6,249 nucleotides of DNA from Lentzea sp. GTDB taxonomy: Bacteria; Actinomycetota; Actinomycetes; Mycobacteriales; Pseudonocardiaceae. The stretch spans positions 1-6,249 of the forward strand of contig JASLAV010000617.1 of NCBI GenBank assembly GCA_030146905.1. Reading direction: 5' to 3'. Shown one piece after another: positions 1 to 5,254 of this stretch. Under the pieces are notes generated by a model. The model searched no databases. It worked only from the letters and a program-made list of their open reading frames with translations, and was not told the DNA's origin. The translations under genes were made by a program, and so were the position numbers. Each line of letters opens with the position of its first letter. Positions within the stretch are counted from its first letter, which is position 1.

Positions 1-638
1 CGGCGCGGGACCGTGCGCATGCCGGAGTGGTAGCGGTTGAACATCGTCCTCATGGAACAGCGGGCGTGCAGGTCGGCCACGTCGTCCTCGTCGGAGCCCG
101 TGCCGGGGCGCAGGACCAGTGCCACGTCGTCGTCGCTCAGCACGCCCCGCAGGGCGGGCGCCGGTGCGTCCACGAGGTCGAGCAGGGCCTGGGCTCGTGC
201 GAGCTCGACCTGGGTGAACCTCGCCCAGCCGCGCCGGACCGCCATGTCCCCCAGCTGGACCTGGCCCTCGCCGGCCTCGCCGTGGGTGACCGCGTCGGCG
301 GACAGCACCTGGCGGAGCGCCTCGGCGGTCCTGCCGGGATCGGCCAGCGCCATCTTGGCCGCGCGCAACGCCGCCGTGGGTTCGTCCACCAGGTCCCGCA
401 GGTCGGCGCTCGTGATCCCCACGCACTTGGCGCCCTCGCCGCGCACGGCCTCGACGAGGTCCGCGGGCAGCACACCCTCGCCGGCCCTCACCACGATCTC
501 GTCGAGCACGCCGCCGGGAACGGGGATCACGTGCAGTGCGAGGACGTTGCAGTCGGCCGCGGCCAGCCGGACCGTGACGCGCGCGAGCGCGCCGGGGCTG
601 TCGCTGAGTTCGAAGCGCATGCGCCAGGTCGTCGTCAT
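1..638 (-). CDS. ACT domain-GNAT acetyltransferase fusion protein (C-terminus missing)
   Basis: The frame is open from an ATG at 636-638 to the left edge, giving 212 visible residues. Residues about 6-80 look like an ACT ligand-binding domain: FELSDSPGALARVTVRLAA, then NVLALHV, then LDEIVVRAGEG. A helical linker (about 85-165) leads into what looks like the beginning of a GNAT fold at about 172-212: VALVLRPG, then DLHARCSMRTMFNRYHSGMR, where the RC-x6-RYH pattern is common in GNAT enzymes of the protein-acetyltransferase type. Actinobacteria are known to carry ACT-GNAT fusions that act as amino-acid-regulated protein lysine acetyltransferases (for example the Micromonospora MaKat type); assigning this gene to them is inference, because the acetyl-CoA binding motif lies outside the window. 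No Shine-Dalgarno sequence precedes the ATG; Met7 (618-620) is an alternative start, but the beta-strand beginning near residue 6 favours the upstream one. The gene is divergent from the secreted esterase-like gene. It could alternatively be an amino-acid-binding protein with a degenerate GNAT tail. Confidence 0.8.
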   Translation of the reverse strand, partial: MTTTWRMRFELSDSPGALARVTVRLAAADCNVLALHVIPVPGGVLDEIVVRAGEGVLPADLVEAVRGEGAKCVGITSADLRDLVDEPTAALRAAKMALADPGRTAEALRQVLSADAVTHGEAGEGQVQLGDMAVRRGWARFTQVELARAQALLDLVDAPAPALRGVLSDDDVALVLRPGTGSDEDDVADLHARCSMRTMFNRYHSGMRTVPR

Positions 639-660
639 GACGTCAAGAGTTCATGGAACT
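638..660. repeat. Two small palindromes in the divergent intergenic region
   Basis: A perfect 8-bp palindrome TGACGTCA (638-645) touches the start codon of the ACT-GNAT gene. Just beside it is an inverted repeat with 5-bp arms AGTTC and GAACT separated by ATG (648-660). Both lie directly upstream of the minus-strand gene, where an operator could sit. They are short, so chance occurrence is possible and no binding protein can be named. Confidence 0.35.
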
Positions 661-698
661 TGTTGCCGCGACGCGAACCGCGGGTAAAACGACCGGCA

Positions 699-704
699 TA
701 GGGT
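699..704 (+). promoter_or_regulatory. -10-like hexamer TAGGGT for a leaderless transcript of the esterase-like gene
   Basis: TAGGGT fits the actinobacterial TANNNT -10 pattern. Its last T lies 7 nt before the A of the ATG at 711, exactly where a -10 element should be if transcription starts at that A. No convincing Shine-Dalgarno sequence lies upstream of the ATG, which agrees with a leaderless mRNA. No good -35 hexamer is seen at 16-19 nt spacing; the region around 676-681 is only a weak match. Confidence 0.45.
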
Positions 705-710
705 CGCGGC

Positions 711-1910
711 ATGAGGAGAACTCTGGCCGCAGGCCTCACCCTGCTCACCGTCACCGCGCTGGCCACGCCCACCGCCGCCGCTCCGGAAGCGGGCCGTCAC
801 GGGGCTCGGAAGCAGGCCTCCCTGACGAACTTCGCCTCACTGCCCGCCGAGACCTACGTGCCGGGAAGCGAGCCCAGCGGCTCTGCGCTGGGCACCGCAC
901 CGGTCAACGGCGTCACGCCACCGTTCGCGGACCAGCCCGTCCAGGGCTTCAGCGGGGTGCTGCGCAACAGCGACGGGACCTACGACGTCCTGTCCGACAA
1001 CGGGTACGGCACCAGGGCCAACAGCGCGGACTTCACCCTGCGCATCCACCGCATCGCACCGGACTTCAAGACCGGTGCCGTCGACGTGCTCGGCGGCATC
1101 GCGCTGACTGACCCGAACGGTCACGTCAAGACCCCGCTCACCCGCCCCGACCGCGTGCTGACCGGCGCAGACCTCGACGTCGAGTCGTTCACCAGGGGCG
1201 CGGACGGCAGCTACTGGATGGGTGACGAGTTCGGCCCGTACCTGCTGCACTTCGACCGCGCGGGACGCCTGATGGCCCCGCCGGTCCCGCTGCCGGGCGT
1301 GCGCGCCCCCGAGAACCCCGAGGGCAACCCGAACCTGGGCGGCAGCAAGGGCTTCGAGGGCATCACGCTCTCGCCGGACGGCAAGACGATCAACGCCCTG
1401 CTGGAGGGCACCGTCGCCGGTGACACCCCCGGCACGCTGCGGCTCAACGAGTTCGACATCGCCTCGAACCGCTTCACCGGCAAGAGGTGGCTCTACCAGC
1501 TGGAGGACCCGAACTTCGCCATCGGCGACGCCATCGCGGTCGACGCCAACCGGCTCCTGATCATCGAGCGCGACGGCGCCCAGGGCGTCGACGCGCTGGT
1601 CAAGCGGGTCTACCTGGCGGACAAGCGGGACAGGGACGGAGACGGCAAGCTCGACAAGACGCTGGTCGCCGACCTGCTGAACCTGGCCAACCCCGGGCAC
1701 GTCGGTGGTCAGGCGGACCCGTTCCGCTTCCCGTTCACCACGATCGAGGACGTCACGATCCTCGACGACCGCACGATCGCGGTGCTCAACGACAACAACT
1801 TCCCGTCGTCGTCGGGCCGCACGCCGGGCAAGCCGGACGACAACGAGTTCATCACCATCAGGCTGGCGGAGAACCTGCACGCCGACCCGCGCGTGCTGCG
1901 CAGGCGCTGA
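711..1910 (+). CDS. Secreted esterase-like activity of phytase family protein
   Basis: This 399-residue protein starts with a signal peptide: MRR, a hydrophobic stretch at about 5-18, then a likely cleavage around the TPTAAA-APEAG region (20-27). No lipobox cysteine is present, so it is probably released or cell-wall associated. The rest matches the 'esterase-like activity of phytase' family (Pfam PF13449), thought to form a beta-propeller: GFSGVLRNSDGTYDVLSDNGYG (79-100), DLDVESF followed by SYWMGDEFGPYLLHFD (154-182), KGFEGITLSPDG (213-224), AIAVDANRLLIIERDG (274-289) and TIEDVTILDDRTIAVLNDNN (344-363). An acidic loop DRDGDGKLD (307-315) has calcium-loop spacing (D307, D309, D311, D315). 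The length is normal for the family and the frame is intact. The true substrate of this family is not established; phosphate-ester or phytate hydrolysis is only suggested by the name. The gene is monocistronic, divergent from the ACT-GNAT gene and convergent with the sugar operon. The ATG at 711 is chosen because the signal peptide begins there and a -10 hexamer sits immediately upstream. Confidence 0.9.
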   Translation: MRRTLAAGLTLLTVTALATPTAAAPEAGRHGARKQASLTNFASLPAETYVPGSEPSGSALGTAPVNGVTPPFADQPVQGFSGVLRNSDGTYDVLSDNGYGTRANSADFTLRIHRIAPDFKTGAVDVLGGIALTDPNGHVKTPLTRPDRVLTGADLDVESFTRGADGSYWMGDEFGPYLLHFDRAGRLMAPPVPLPGVRAPENPEGNPNLGGSKGFEGITLSPDGKTINALLEGTVAGDTPGTLRLNEFDIASNRFTGKRWLYQLEDPNFAIGDAIAVDANRLLIIERDGAQGVDALVKRVYLADKRDRDGDGKLDKTLVADLLNLANPGHVGGQADPFRFPFTTIEDVTILDDRTIAVLNDNNFPSSSGRTPGKPDDNEFITIRLAENLHADPRVLRRR

Positions 1911-1916
1911 AAACGA

Positions 1917-1928
1917 GAGAGCGCTCTC
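1917..1928. promoter_or_regulatory. 12-bp palindrome GAGAGCGCTCTC, LacI-family operator-like
   Basis: This is a perfect inverted repeat centred on GC, seven bases after the stop codon of the esterase-like gene. Actinobacterial LacI-family regulators of beta-glucoside use, such as CebR, bind the related palindrome TGGGAGCGCTCCCA, so the core AGCGCT with purine-rich flank is suggestive next to a ceb-type operon. Against this, it lies at the 3' ends of two convergent genes rather than near a promoter, and it overlaps the left arm of a terminator hairpin, which may be its real function. Confidence 0.35.
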
Positions 1929-1962
1929 ACCCGTGGACACACGTGTCCGCTGGTGAGAGCGC
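1921..1962. terminator. Long hairpin between convergent genes, likely bidirectional terminator
   Basis: GCGCTCTCACC (1921-1931) is perfectly complementary to GGTGAGAGCGC (1952-1962). Inside, after a mismatch, a G-C pair and a possible G-U pair, GGACA (1935-1939) pairs with TGTCC (1944-1948) around a 4-nt loop. The result is a long interrupted stem of roughly 18 pairs. It begins 10 bases after the esterase-like stop codon and ends 27 bases beyond the beta-glucosidase stop codon, so it can serve both strands. There is no U tract, which is usual for actinobacterial terminators. Confidence 0.75.
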
Positions 1963-1967
1963 CAGAC

Positions 1968-1989
1968 CCCCTCGGTCCGAACGACGGGG
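1968..1989. terminator. Second small hairpin directly after the beta-glucosidase stop codon
   Basis: CCCCTCG (1968-1974) pairs with CGA (1982-1984) and GGGG (1986-1989), with a single-base bulge at 1985 and a 7-nt loop. On the minus strand it immediately follows the TAG stop at 1990-1992. It may add to termination of the sugar operon or protect the mRNA 3' end; it is weaker than the neighbouring long hairpin. Confidence 0.4.
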
Positions 1990-3411
1990 CTAAACGGTGT
2001 AGCCCTCGGCGGGAATCCCGTTCCGCCCGATGATGCGGGACAGCGCGACGGCGCTCTCCTTCACCGTGCGCTGCTGCGTCTCGAAGTCGACGTGCACGAT
2101 TCCGAACCGCTGCGAATACCCGGCGGCCCACTCGAAGTTGTCGAGCAGCGACCACGCGAGGTAACCGCGGATGTCGGCGCCCTCCGAGATCGCCCTGTGC
2201 ACCGCGCGGACGTGGTCCAGCAGGTACTTCGTCCGCTGGACGTCGTTCACGCGGCCCGTCTCGTCCACGGTGTCCGGGAACGCGGACCCGTTCTCCGTGA
2301 CGACCAGCGGCACCCCGCCGGCGTCGCGGGACAGCCGCACCAGCAGCTCGGTGAAGGCGTCGGCGTTCTGCTCCCACCCGAACCCGGTCAGCTCACCCTG
2401 CGGCGGCTGCAACGCCACGCCGCGCAGTCCGGCGTGCGGCCCGGAGGGCACGAAGTCGGGATCGGCCGGCGCGACGCGGGTCGGGTTGTAGTAGTTCACG
2501 CCGATCCAGTCGACCGGGGCCGCGATGGTCTCCATGTCCCCGTCGCGCACCACGTTCGTCCAGTCGCCCAGCCACGTGGTGTCCTGCAGGACGTCGAGCG
2601 GGTAGCCGCGGCCGCAGATCGGGTCGAGCAGGATGCGGTTCTGCAGCCCGTCGACCTTGCGGACGGCCTCCCTGGACGCCTCGGAGTCGCCGTCGCCCCA
2701 GATGGTGCTGAAGTTCAGCACGATCGACAGCCGGTGCGACTCCGGTGCCTGCTCGCGCAACGCCTGCGTGGCGAGGCCGTGGGCCAGCAGCAGGTGGTGC
2801 GCCGCTTCGAGGGACGCCACCGCGTCGGCCACGCCGGGGGCGTGGATCCCGTTGCCGTAGCCCAGGAACGCCGAGACCCACGGCTCGTTCAGCGTGGTCC
2901 AGGCCTGCACCCTGTCGCCCAGCCGTTCATGCACGAGGGCGGCATAATCGGCGAAGCGGTAGGCGGTGTCGCGGTTGCGCCAGCCGCCGAAGTCCTCCAG
3001 GACCTGCGGCAGGTCCCAGTGGTACAGCGTGACCAGCGGCTGGATGTCCTTCTCCAGCAACGAGTCCACGAGCCGGTCGTAGAACGCGAGACCGCGCTCC
3101 TCGACCTTCCCGCTGCCGCTGGGCTGGATCCTGGGCCACGCGACCGAGAACCGGTAGGCGGCCAGCCCCAGCGAGGACATGAGGTCCACATCGGACTGGT
3201 AGCGGTGGTAGTGGTCGCAGGCGGGGTCACCGGTGTCGCCGGCCAGCACCTTGCCCGGCGTCGCCGCGAACGTGTCCCAGATCGAGGCGCCACGACCGTC
3301 AGCGGTGGTCGCGCCCTCGATCTGGAACGCCGCGGTCGCGGCACCCCAGAGGAAGTCAGGGGGGAAGGTCAGCACCTCCCGCCCGACCTCGACGTCCGAG
3401 TCGGTCGTCAT
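1990..3411 (-). CDS. bglC: GH1 family beta-glucosidase, cytoplasmic
   Basis: This complete 473-residue glycoside hydrolase family 1 enzyme would hydrolyse terminal beta-linked glucose from cellobiose or other beta-glucosides by a retaining mechanism. The N-terminal family signature FLWGAATAAFQIEGA spans 20-34. The acid/base motif TTLNEPW is at 172-178 with Glu176, and the nucleophile motif VVTENGSAFPD is at 370-380 with Glu373. Substrate-site residues are also present: Gln30, His131 and Asn175, plus the WSLLDNFEW block (420-428) with Trp420, Glu427 and Trp428. There is no signal peptide, so the enzyme acts on imported sugar. Length is normal. The ATG at 3409-3411 has AAGGA nine bases upstream. 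It is the last gene of the operon, 36 nt after permease 2, as bglC is in Streptomyces ceb operons; the symbol rests on this synteny. Substrate preference (cellobiose versus other beta-glucosides or beta-galactosides) cannot be read from sequence alone. Confidence 0.96.
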   Translation of the reverse strand: MTTDSDVEVGREVLTFPPDFLWGAATAAFQIEGATTADGRGASIWDTFAATPGKVLAGDTGDPACDHYHRYQSDVDLMSSLGLAAYRFSVAWPRIQPSGSGKVEERGLAFYDRLVDSLLEKDIQPLVTLYHWDLPQVLEDFGGWRNRDTAYRFADYAALVHERLGDRVQAWTTLNEPWVSAFLGYGNGIHAPGVADAVASLEAAHHLLLAHGLATQALREQAPESHRLSIVLNFSTIWGDGDSEASREAVRKVDGLQNRILLDPICGRGYPLDVLQDTTWLGDWTNVVRDGDMETIAAPVDWIGVNYYNPTRVAPADPDFVPSGPHAGLRGVALQPPQGELTGFGWEQNADAFTELLVRLSRDAGGVPLVVTENGSAFPDTVDETGRVNDVQRTKYLLDHVRAVHRAISEGADIRGYLAWSLLDNFEWAAGYSQRFGIVHVDFETQQRTVKESAVALSRIIGRNGIPAEGYTV

Positions 3412-3420
3412 GCATTCACA

Positions 3421-3425
3421 TCCTT
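3421..3425 (-). promoter_or_regulatory. Ribosome binding site AAGGA of the beta-glucosidase gene
   Basis: AAGGA lies 9 nt before the ATG at 3409-3411 and fixes that start. It sits in the loop region of a weak 4-bp inverted repeat, CACA/TGTG (3425-3428 and 3417-3420), which is probably too small to control access. Confidence 0.7.
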
Positions 3426-3439
3426 GTGGCTCGGTCCGT

Positions 3440-3467
3440 GCTGAGTGTCAGCCCTTGAGGGCGCCCT
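3440..3467. repeat. Overlapping inverted repeats at the permease 2/beta-glucosidase junction
   Basis: Three small inverted repeats share this stretch. GCTGA and TCAGC (3440-3444 and 3448-3452) have a 3-nt spacer and cover the stop codon of permease 2. GCCCT and AGGGC (3451-3455 and 3458-3462) have a 2-nt spacer. AGGGCGCCCT (3458-3467) is a perfect 10-bp palindrome inside the last codons of permease 2. They could form an mRNA processing or attenuation structure between transporter and enzyme genes, but each stem is short. Confidence 0.4.
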
Positions 3468-4272
3468 GCATGATGCCGCCGACGATCTGGCGCGACAGCA
3501 GGATGAAGATCGCGATCACCGGCAGCACCGCGAGCGAGGCGCCGGCGAGCATCAACGAGTAGTCGGTGTAGTACCCGCTGGCCAGCGTCGACAGCGCCAC
3601 CTGCACCGTCGGGCTGTCATTGGGGTCGAGCACGATCAACGGCCAGAAGAAGTCGTTCCACGAGGTCATGAACGTGAACATGCCCAGCACCGCCGCCTGG
3701 GACCGCACCGCGGGGAACCCGACGTGCCAGAACGTCCGCAGCACCGAGCACCCGTCGACGCGCGCCGCCTCGATCAGCTCGTACGGCACGGTCTCCTCGC
3801 ACGCCTGGCGCATCCAGAACACGGCGAACGACCCGATCAGCACCGGCACGATGACCGCCTGCAGCGTGCCGTACCAGTCGAGGTCCGACATCAGCATGTA
3901 CAGCGGGATCACGCCGAGCTGCGTCGGCACCATCGCGGTGCCGAGCACGACGAGGAACAGCGAGTCGCGGCCGCGGAACCGCAGCCGTGAGAACGCGAAG
4001 CCCGCGAGCGTGCCCAGCACGACGTTCGAGATCGCCACGGTCGACGCCACGACGAACGAGTTCTGCATGGCGAGCCAGAAGTCGACGGTGTCGAAGACGC
4101 GGGTGATGTTCTCGACCAGGTTGCCGCCGGGAACCAGCGGCGGGACCTTGTCGCCGAGGACGGAGTTGTCCTTCGACGCCACGATGAACGAGTAGTACAG
4201 CGGGAAGATCGACGCGGCGAGCACGGCGACCAGGAACCCGTAGAGCAGAGGACCTGCCTTCGCGTTCTTCAT
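3448..4272 (-). CDS. cebG: Carbohydrate ABC transporter permease 2 (MalG/CebG type)
   Basis: This 274-residue inner-membrane permease belongs to the binding-protein-dependent transport family. It has about six membrane segments, near residues 9-31, 72-94, 104-126, 136-155, 192-214 and 240-262. The cytoplasmic EAA loop that contacts the ATPase is visible at about 165-190 as ELIEAARVDG followed by TFWHVGFPAVRS, with the conserved EAA and D-G. The short N-terminus before the first helix and the ending QIVGGIMQGALKG are typical of MalG-like sugar permeases. It would pair with permease 1 to form the channel for the sugar delivered by the binding protein. Translation starts at an ATG only 4 nt after the permease 1 stop, with a perfect AAGGAG seven bases upstream. 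The symbol is based on operon order; substrate is inferred from the GH1 gene downstream. The frame is intact and length is normal. Confidence 0.93.
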   Translation of the reverse strand: MKNAKAGPLLYGFLVAVLAASIFPLYYSFIVASKDNSVLGDKVPPLVPGGNLVENITRVFDTVDFWLAMQNSFVVASTVAISNVVLGTLAGFAFSRLRFRGRDSLFLVVLGTAMVPTQLGVIPLYMLMSDLDWYGTLQAVIVPVLIGSFAVFWMRQACEETVPYELIEAARVDGCSVLRTFWHVGFPAVRSQAAVLGMFTFMTSWNDFFWPLIVLDPNDSPTVQVALSTLASGYYTDYSLMLAGASLAVLPVIAIFILLSRQIVGGIMQGALKG

Positions 4273-4276
4273 GCGC

Positions 4277-5254
4277 TCACTCCTTGCCCGCGATGCGCCG
4301 CGTCAGCGTGAAGTTGATGATCGCGACCAGCAGGACGACCACGAACAGCATCCACGCGACGGTGGCCGCGTACCCGGCGTCGAACAACCGGAAGCCCTTC
4401 TCGTACATGTAGAGCACCAGCGTCTGGAACTGCCGGTCCGAGCCGCCGGTGGAGTTGCTCGTGGCGAACGCGGGGTCGAACAGCGCGGGCTCCGCGAACA
4501 GCTGCAGGCCGCCGATCGTCGACGTGACGACGGTGAAGAGGATCGTCGGGCGGATCGACGGCACGGTGATCGACCAGAACATCCGCCAGCGCGACGCACC
4601 GTCCAAAGTGGCCGACTCGTACATGTCCTTGGGCACCGACTGCATGGCCGCCAGGTACAGCAGCGCGTTGTAGCCGGTCCAGCGCCACATGACCATGGTG
4701 GACACCGCGAGGTGCGAGGCCCAGGTCTCCGCACGCCAGTCGACCGGGTCGATCCCGACGAGTCCCAGCAGGAAGTTGATGATGCCGAAGTCGCGGCCGA
4801 AGAACTGCGCGAACACCAGCGCCACCGCGGCGACCGAGATGACGTTGGGCAGCAGCACGCCCGCCCGCCAGAACGCACTGCCGCGAAGACCCCGGTCCAG
4901 CAGTGCCGCGAGCCCCAGTGCCGCCAGCAGCTGCGGCACCGTCGAGAGCACGAACAGGCTCAGCGTGTTGAACAGCGCGTTCCAGAAGTTGCCGTCCGCG
5001 AACAGCGTCACGTAGTTGTCGAGACCGACGAACCCCTGGTCACCGTCGATCAGCTGCCAGTCGTGCAGGGACACCCACGCCGTGTACAGCAGCGGGTAGA
5101 GCCCGAAGACCGCGAACACCACGAAGAACGGCGCGATGATCAGGTACGGGGTGTACTTGGCGTCCCAGCTGCTCAGCCTGAAGCGCTTCGGTTCCTTGGA
5201 AGGCGAAACCGAGACGGCCGGGGCCGCCTCGGTCTCCTGACGAGTCACCGTCAC
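4277..5254 (-). CDS. cebF: Carbohydrate ABC transporter permease 1 (MalF/CebF type)
   Basis: This inner-membrane sugar permease is 325 residues long from the chosen start. After a hydrophilic N-terminal tail (1-35) come about six membrane segments, near 36-60, 92-119, 131-152, 181-205, 236-252 and 295-317. The EAA loop is at about 213-236: ESATLDGASRWRMFWSITVP, with Ser replacing the first Ala. A long hydrophilic stretch with GGLQLFAEP and YMYEKGFRLFDAGYA lies between helices 5 and 6, as in CebF-like proteins. I chose the GTG at 5252-5254 because it overlaps the binding-protein stop as GTGA, a common translational-coupling arrangement; a GTG six bases downstream is possible, and an in-frame GTG at 5291-5293 would add 13 residues but overlap the preceding gene by 43 nt. 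The only purine-rich sequence, AAGGAAG (5271-5277), is 16 nt away, so reinitiation by ribosomes finishing the previous gene seems likely. Confidence 0.92.
   Translation of the reverse strand: MTVTRQETEAAPAVSVSPSKEPKRFRLSSWDAKYTPYLIIAPFFVVFAVFGLYPLLYTAWVSLHDWQLIDGDQGFVGLDNYVTLFADGNFWNALFNTLSLFVLSTVPQLLAALGLAALLDRGLRGSAFWRAGVLLPNVISVAAVALVFAQFFGRDFGIINFLLGLVGIDPVDWRAETWASHLAVSTMVMWRWTGYNALLYLAAMQSVPKDMYESATLDGASRWRMFWSITVPSIRPTILFTVVTSTIGGLQLFAEPALFDPAFATSNSTGGSDRQFQTLVLYMYEKGFRLFDAGYAATVAWMLFVVVLLVAIINFTLTRRIAGKE
4280..4285 (-). promoter_or_regulatory. Ribosome binding site AAGGAG of permease 2
   Basis: AAGGAG lies 7 nt before the ATG at 4270-4272 and is formed by the last two sense codons (Lys-Glu) of permease 1. 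This fixes the permease 2 start and links the two genes translationally. Confidence 0.85.
5251..5254 (-). other. GTGA stop-start overlap between binding protein and permease 1
   Basis: The GTG start of permease 1 (5252-5254) and the TGA stop of the binding protein (5251-5253) share two bases. The overlap leaves no room for an intergenic stem-loop, which many sugar ABC operons place after the binding-protein gene to make extra binding protein. Confidence 0.65.

Noticed and set aside
641..646. Minus-strand TTGACG as a -35 box for the ACT-GNAT gene
   Set aside because: It lies only 2 nt before the start codon and no -10 hexamer follows at 16-19 nt. It would require a much later translation start that would damage the ACT domain.
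27..701. Plus-strand open frames over the left end
   Set aside because: They mirror the minus-strand ACT-GNAT gene, whose translation shows coherent domains, and they have no domain of their own.
711..1910. Calling the secreted protein a true phytase
   Set aside because: The family name includes 'phytase' but activity on phytate is not established for it, and no catalytic set can be assigned from sequence alone.
837..1940. Long minus-strand open frame opposite the esterase-like gene
   Set aside because: Val/Arg/Asp-rich composition and no motifs. The plus-strand gene has a signal peptide and family motifs.
2092..3444. Long plus-strand open frame opposite the beta-glucosidase gene
   Set aside because: Its product is low-complexity (rich in Arg, Val, Gln, Gly) with no recognisable domain, and the opposite strand encodes an unmistakable GH1 enzyme with catalytic motifs. 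Such antisense frames are expected in high-GC DNA.
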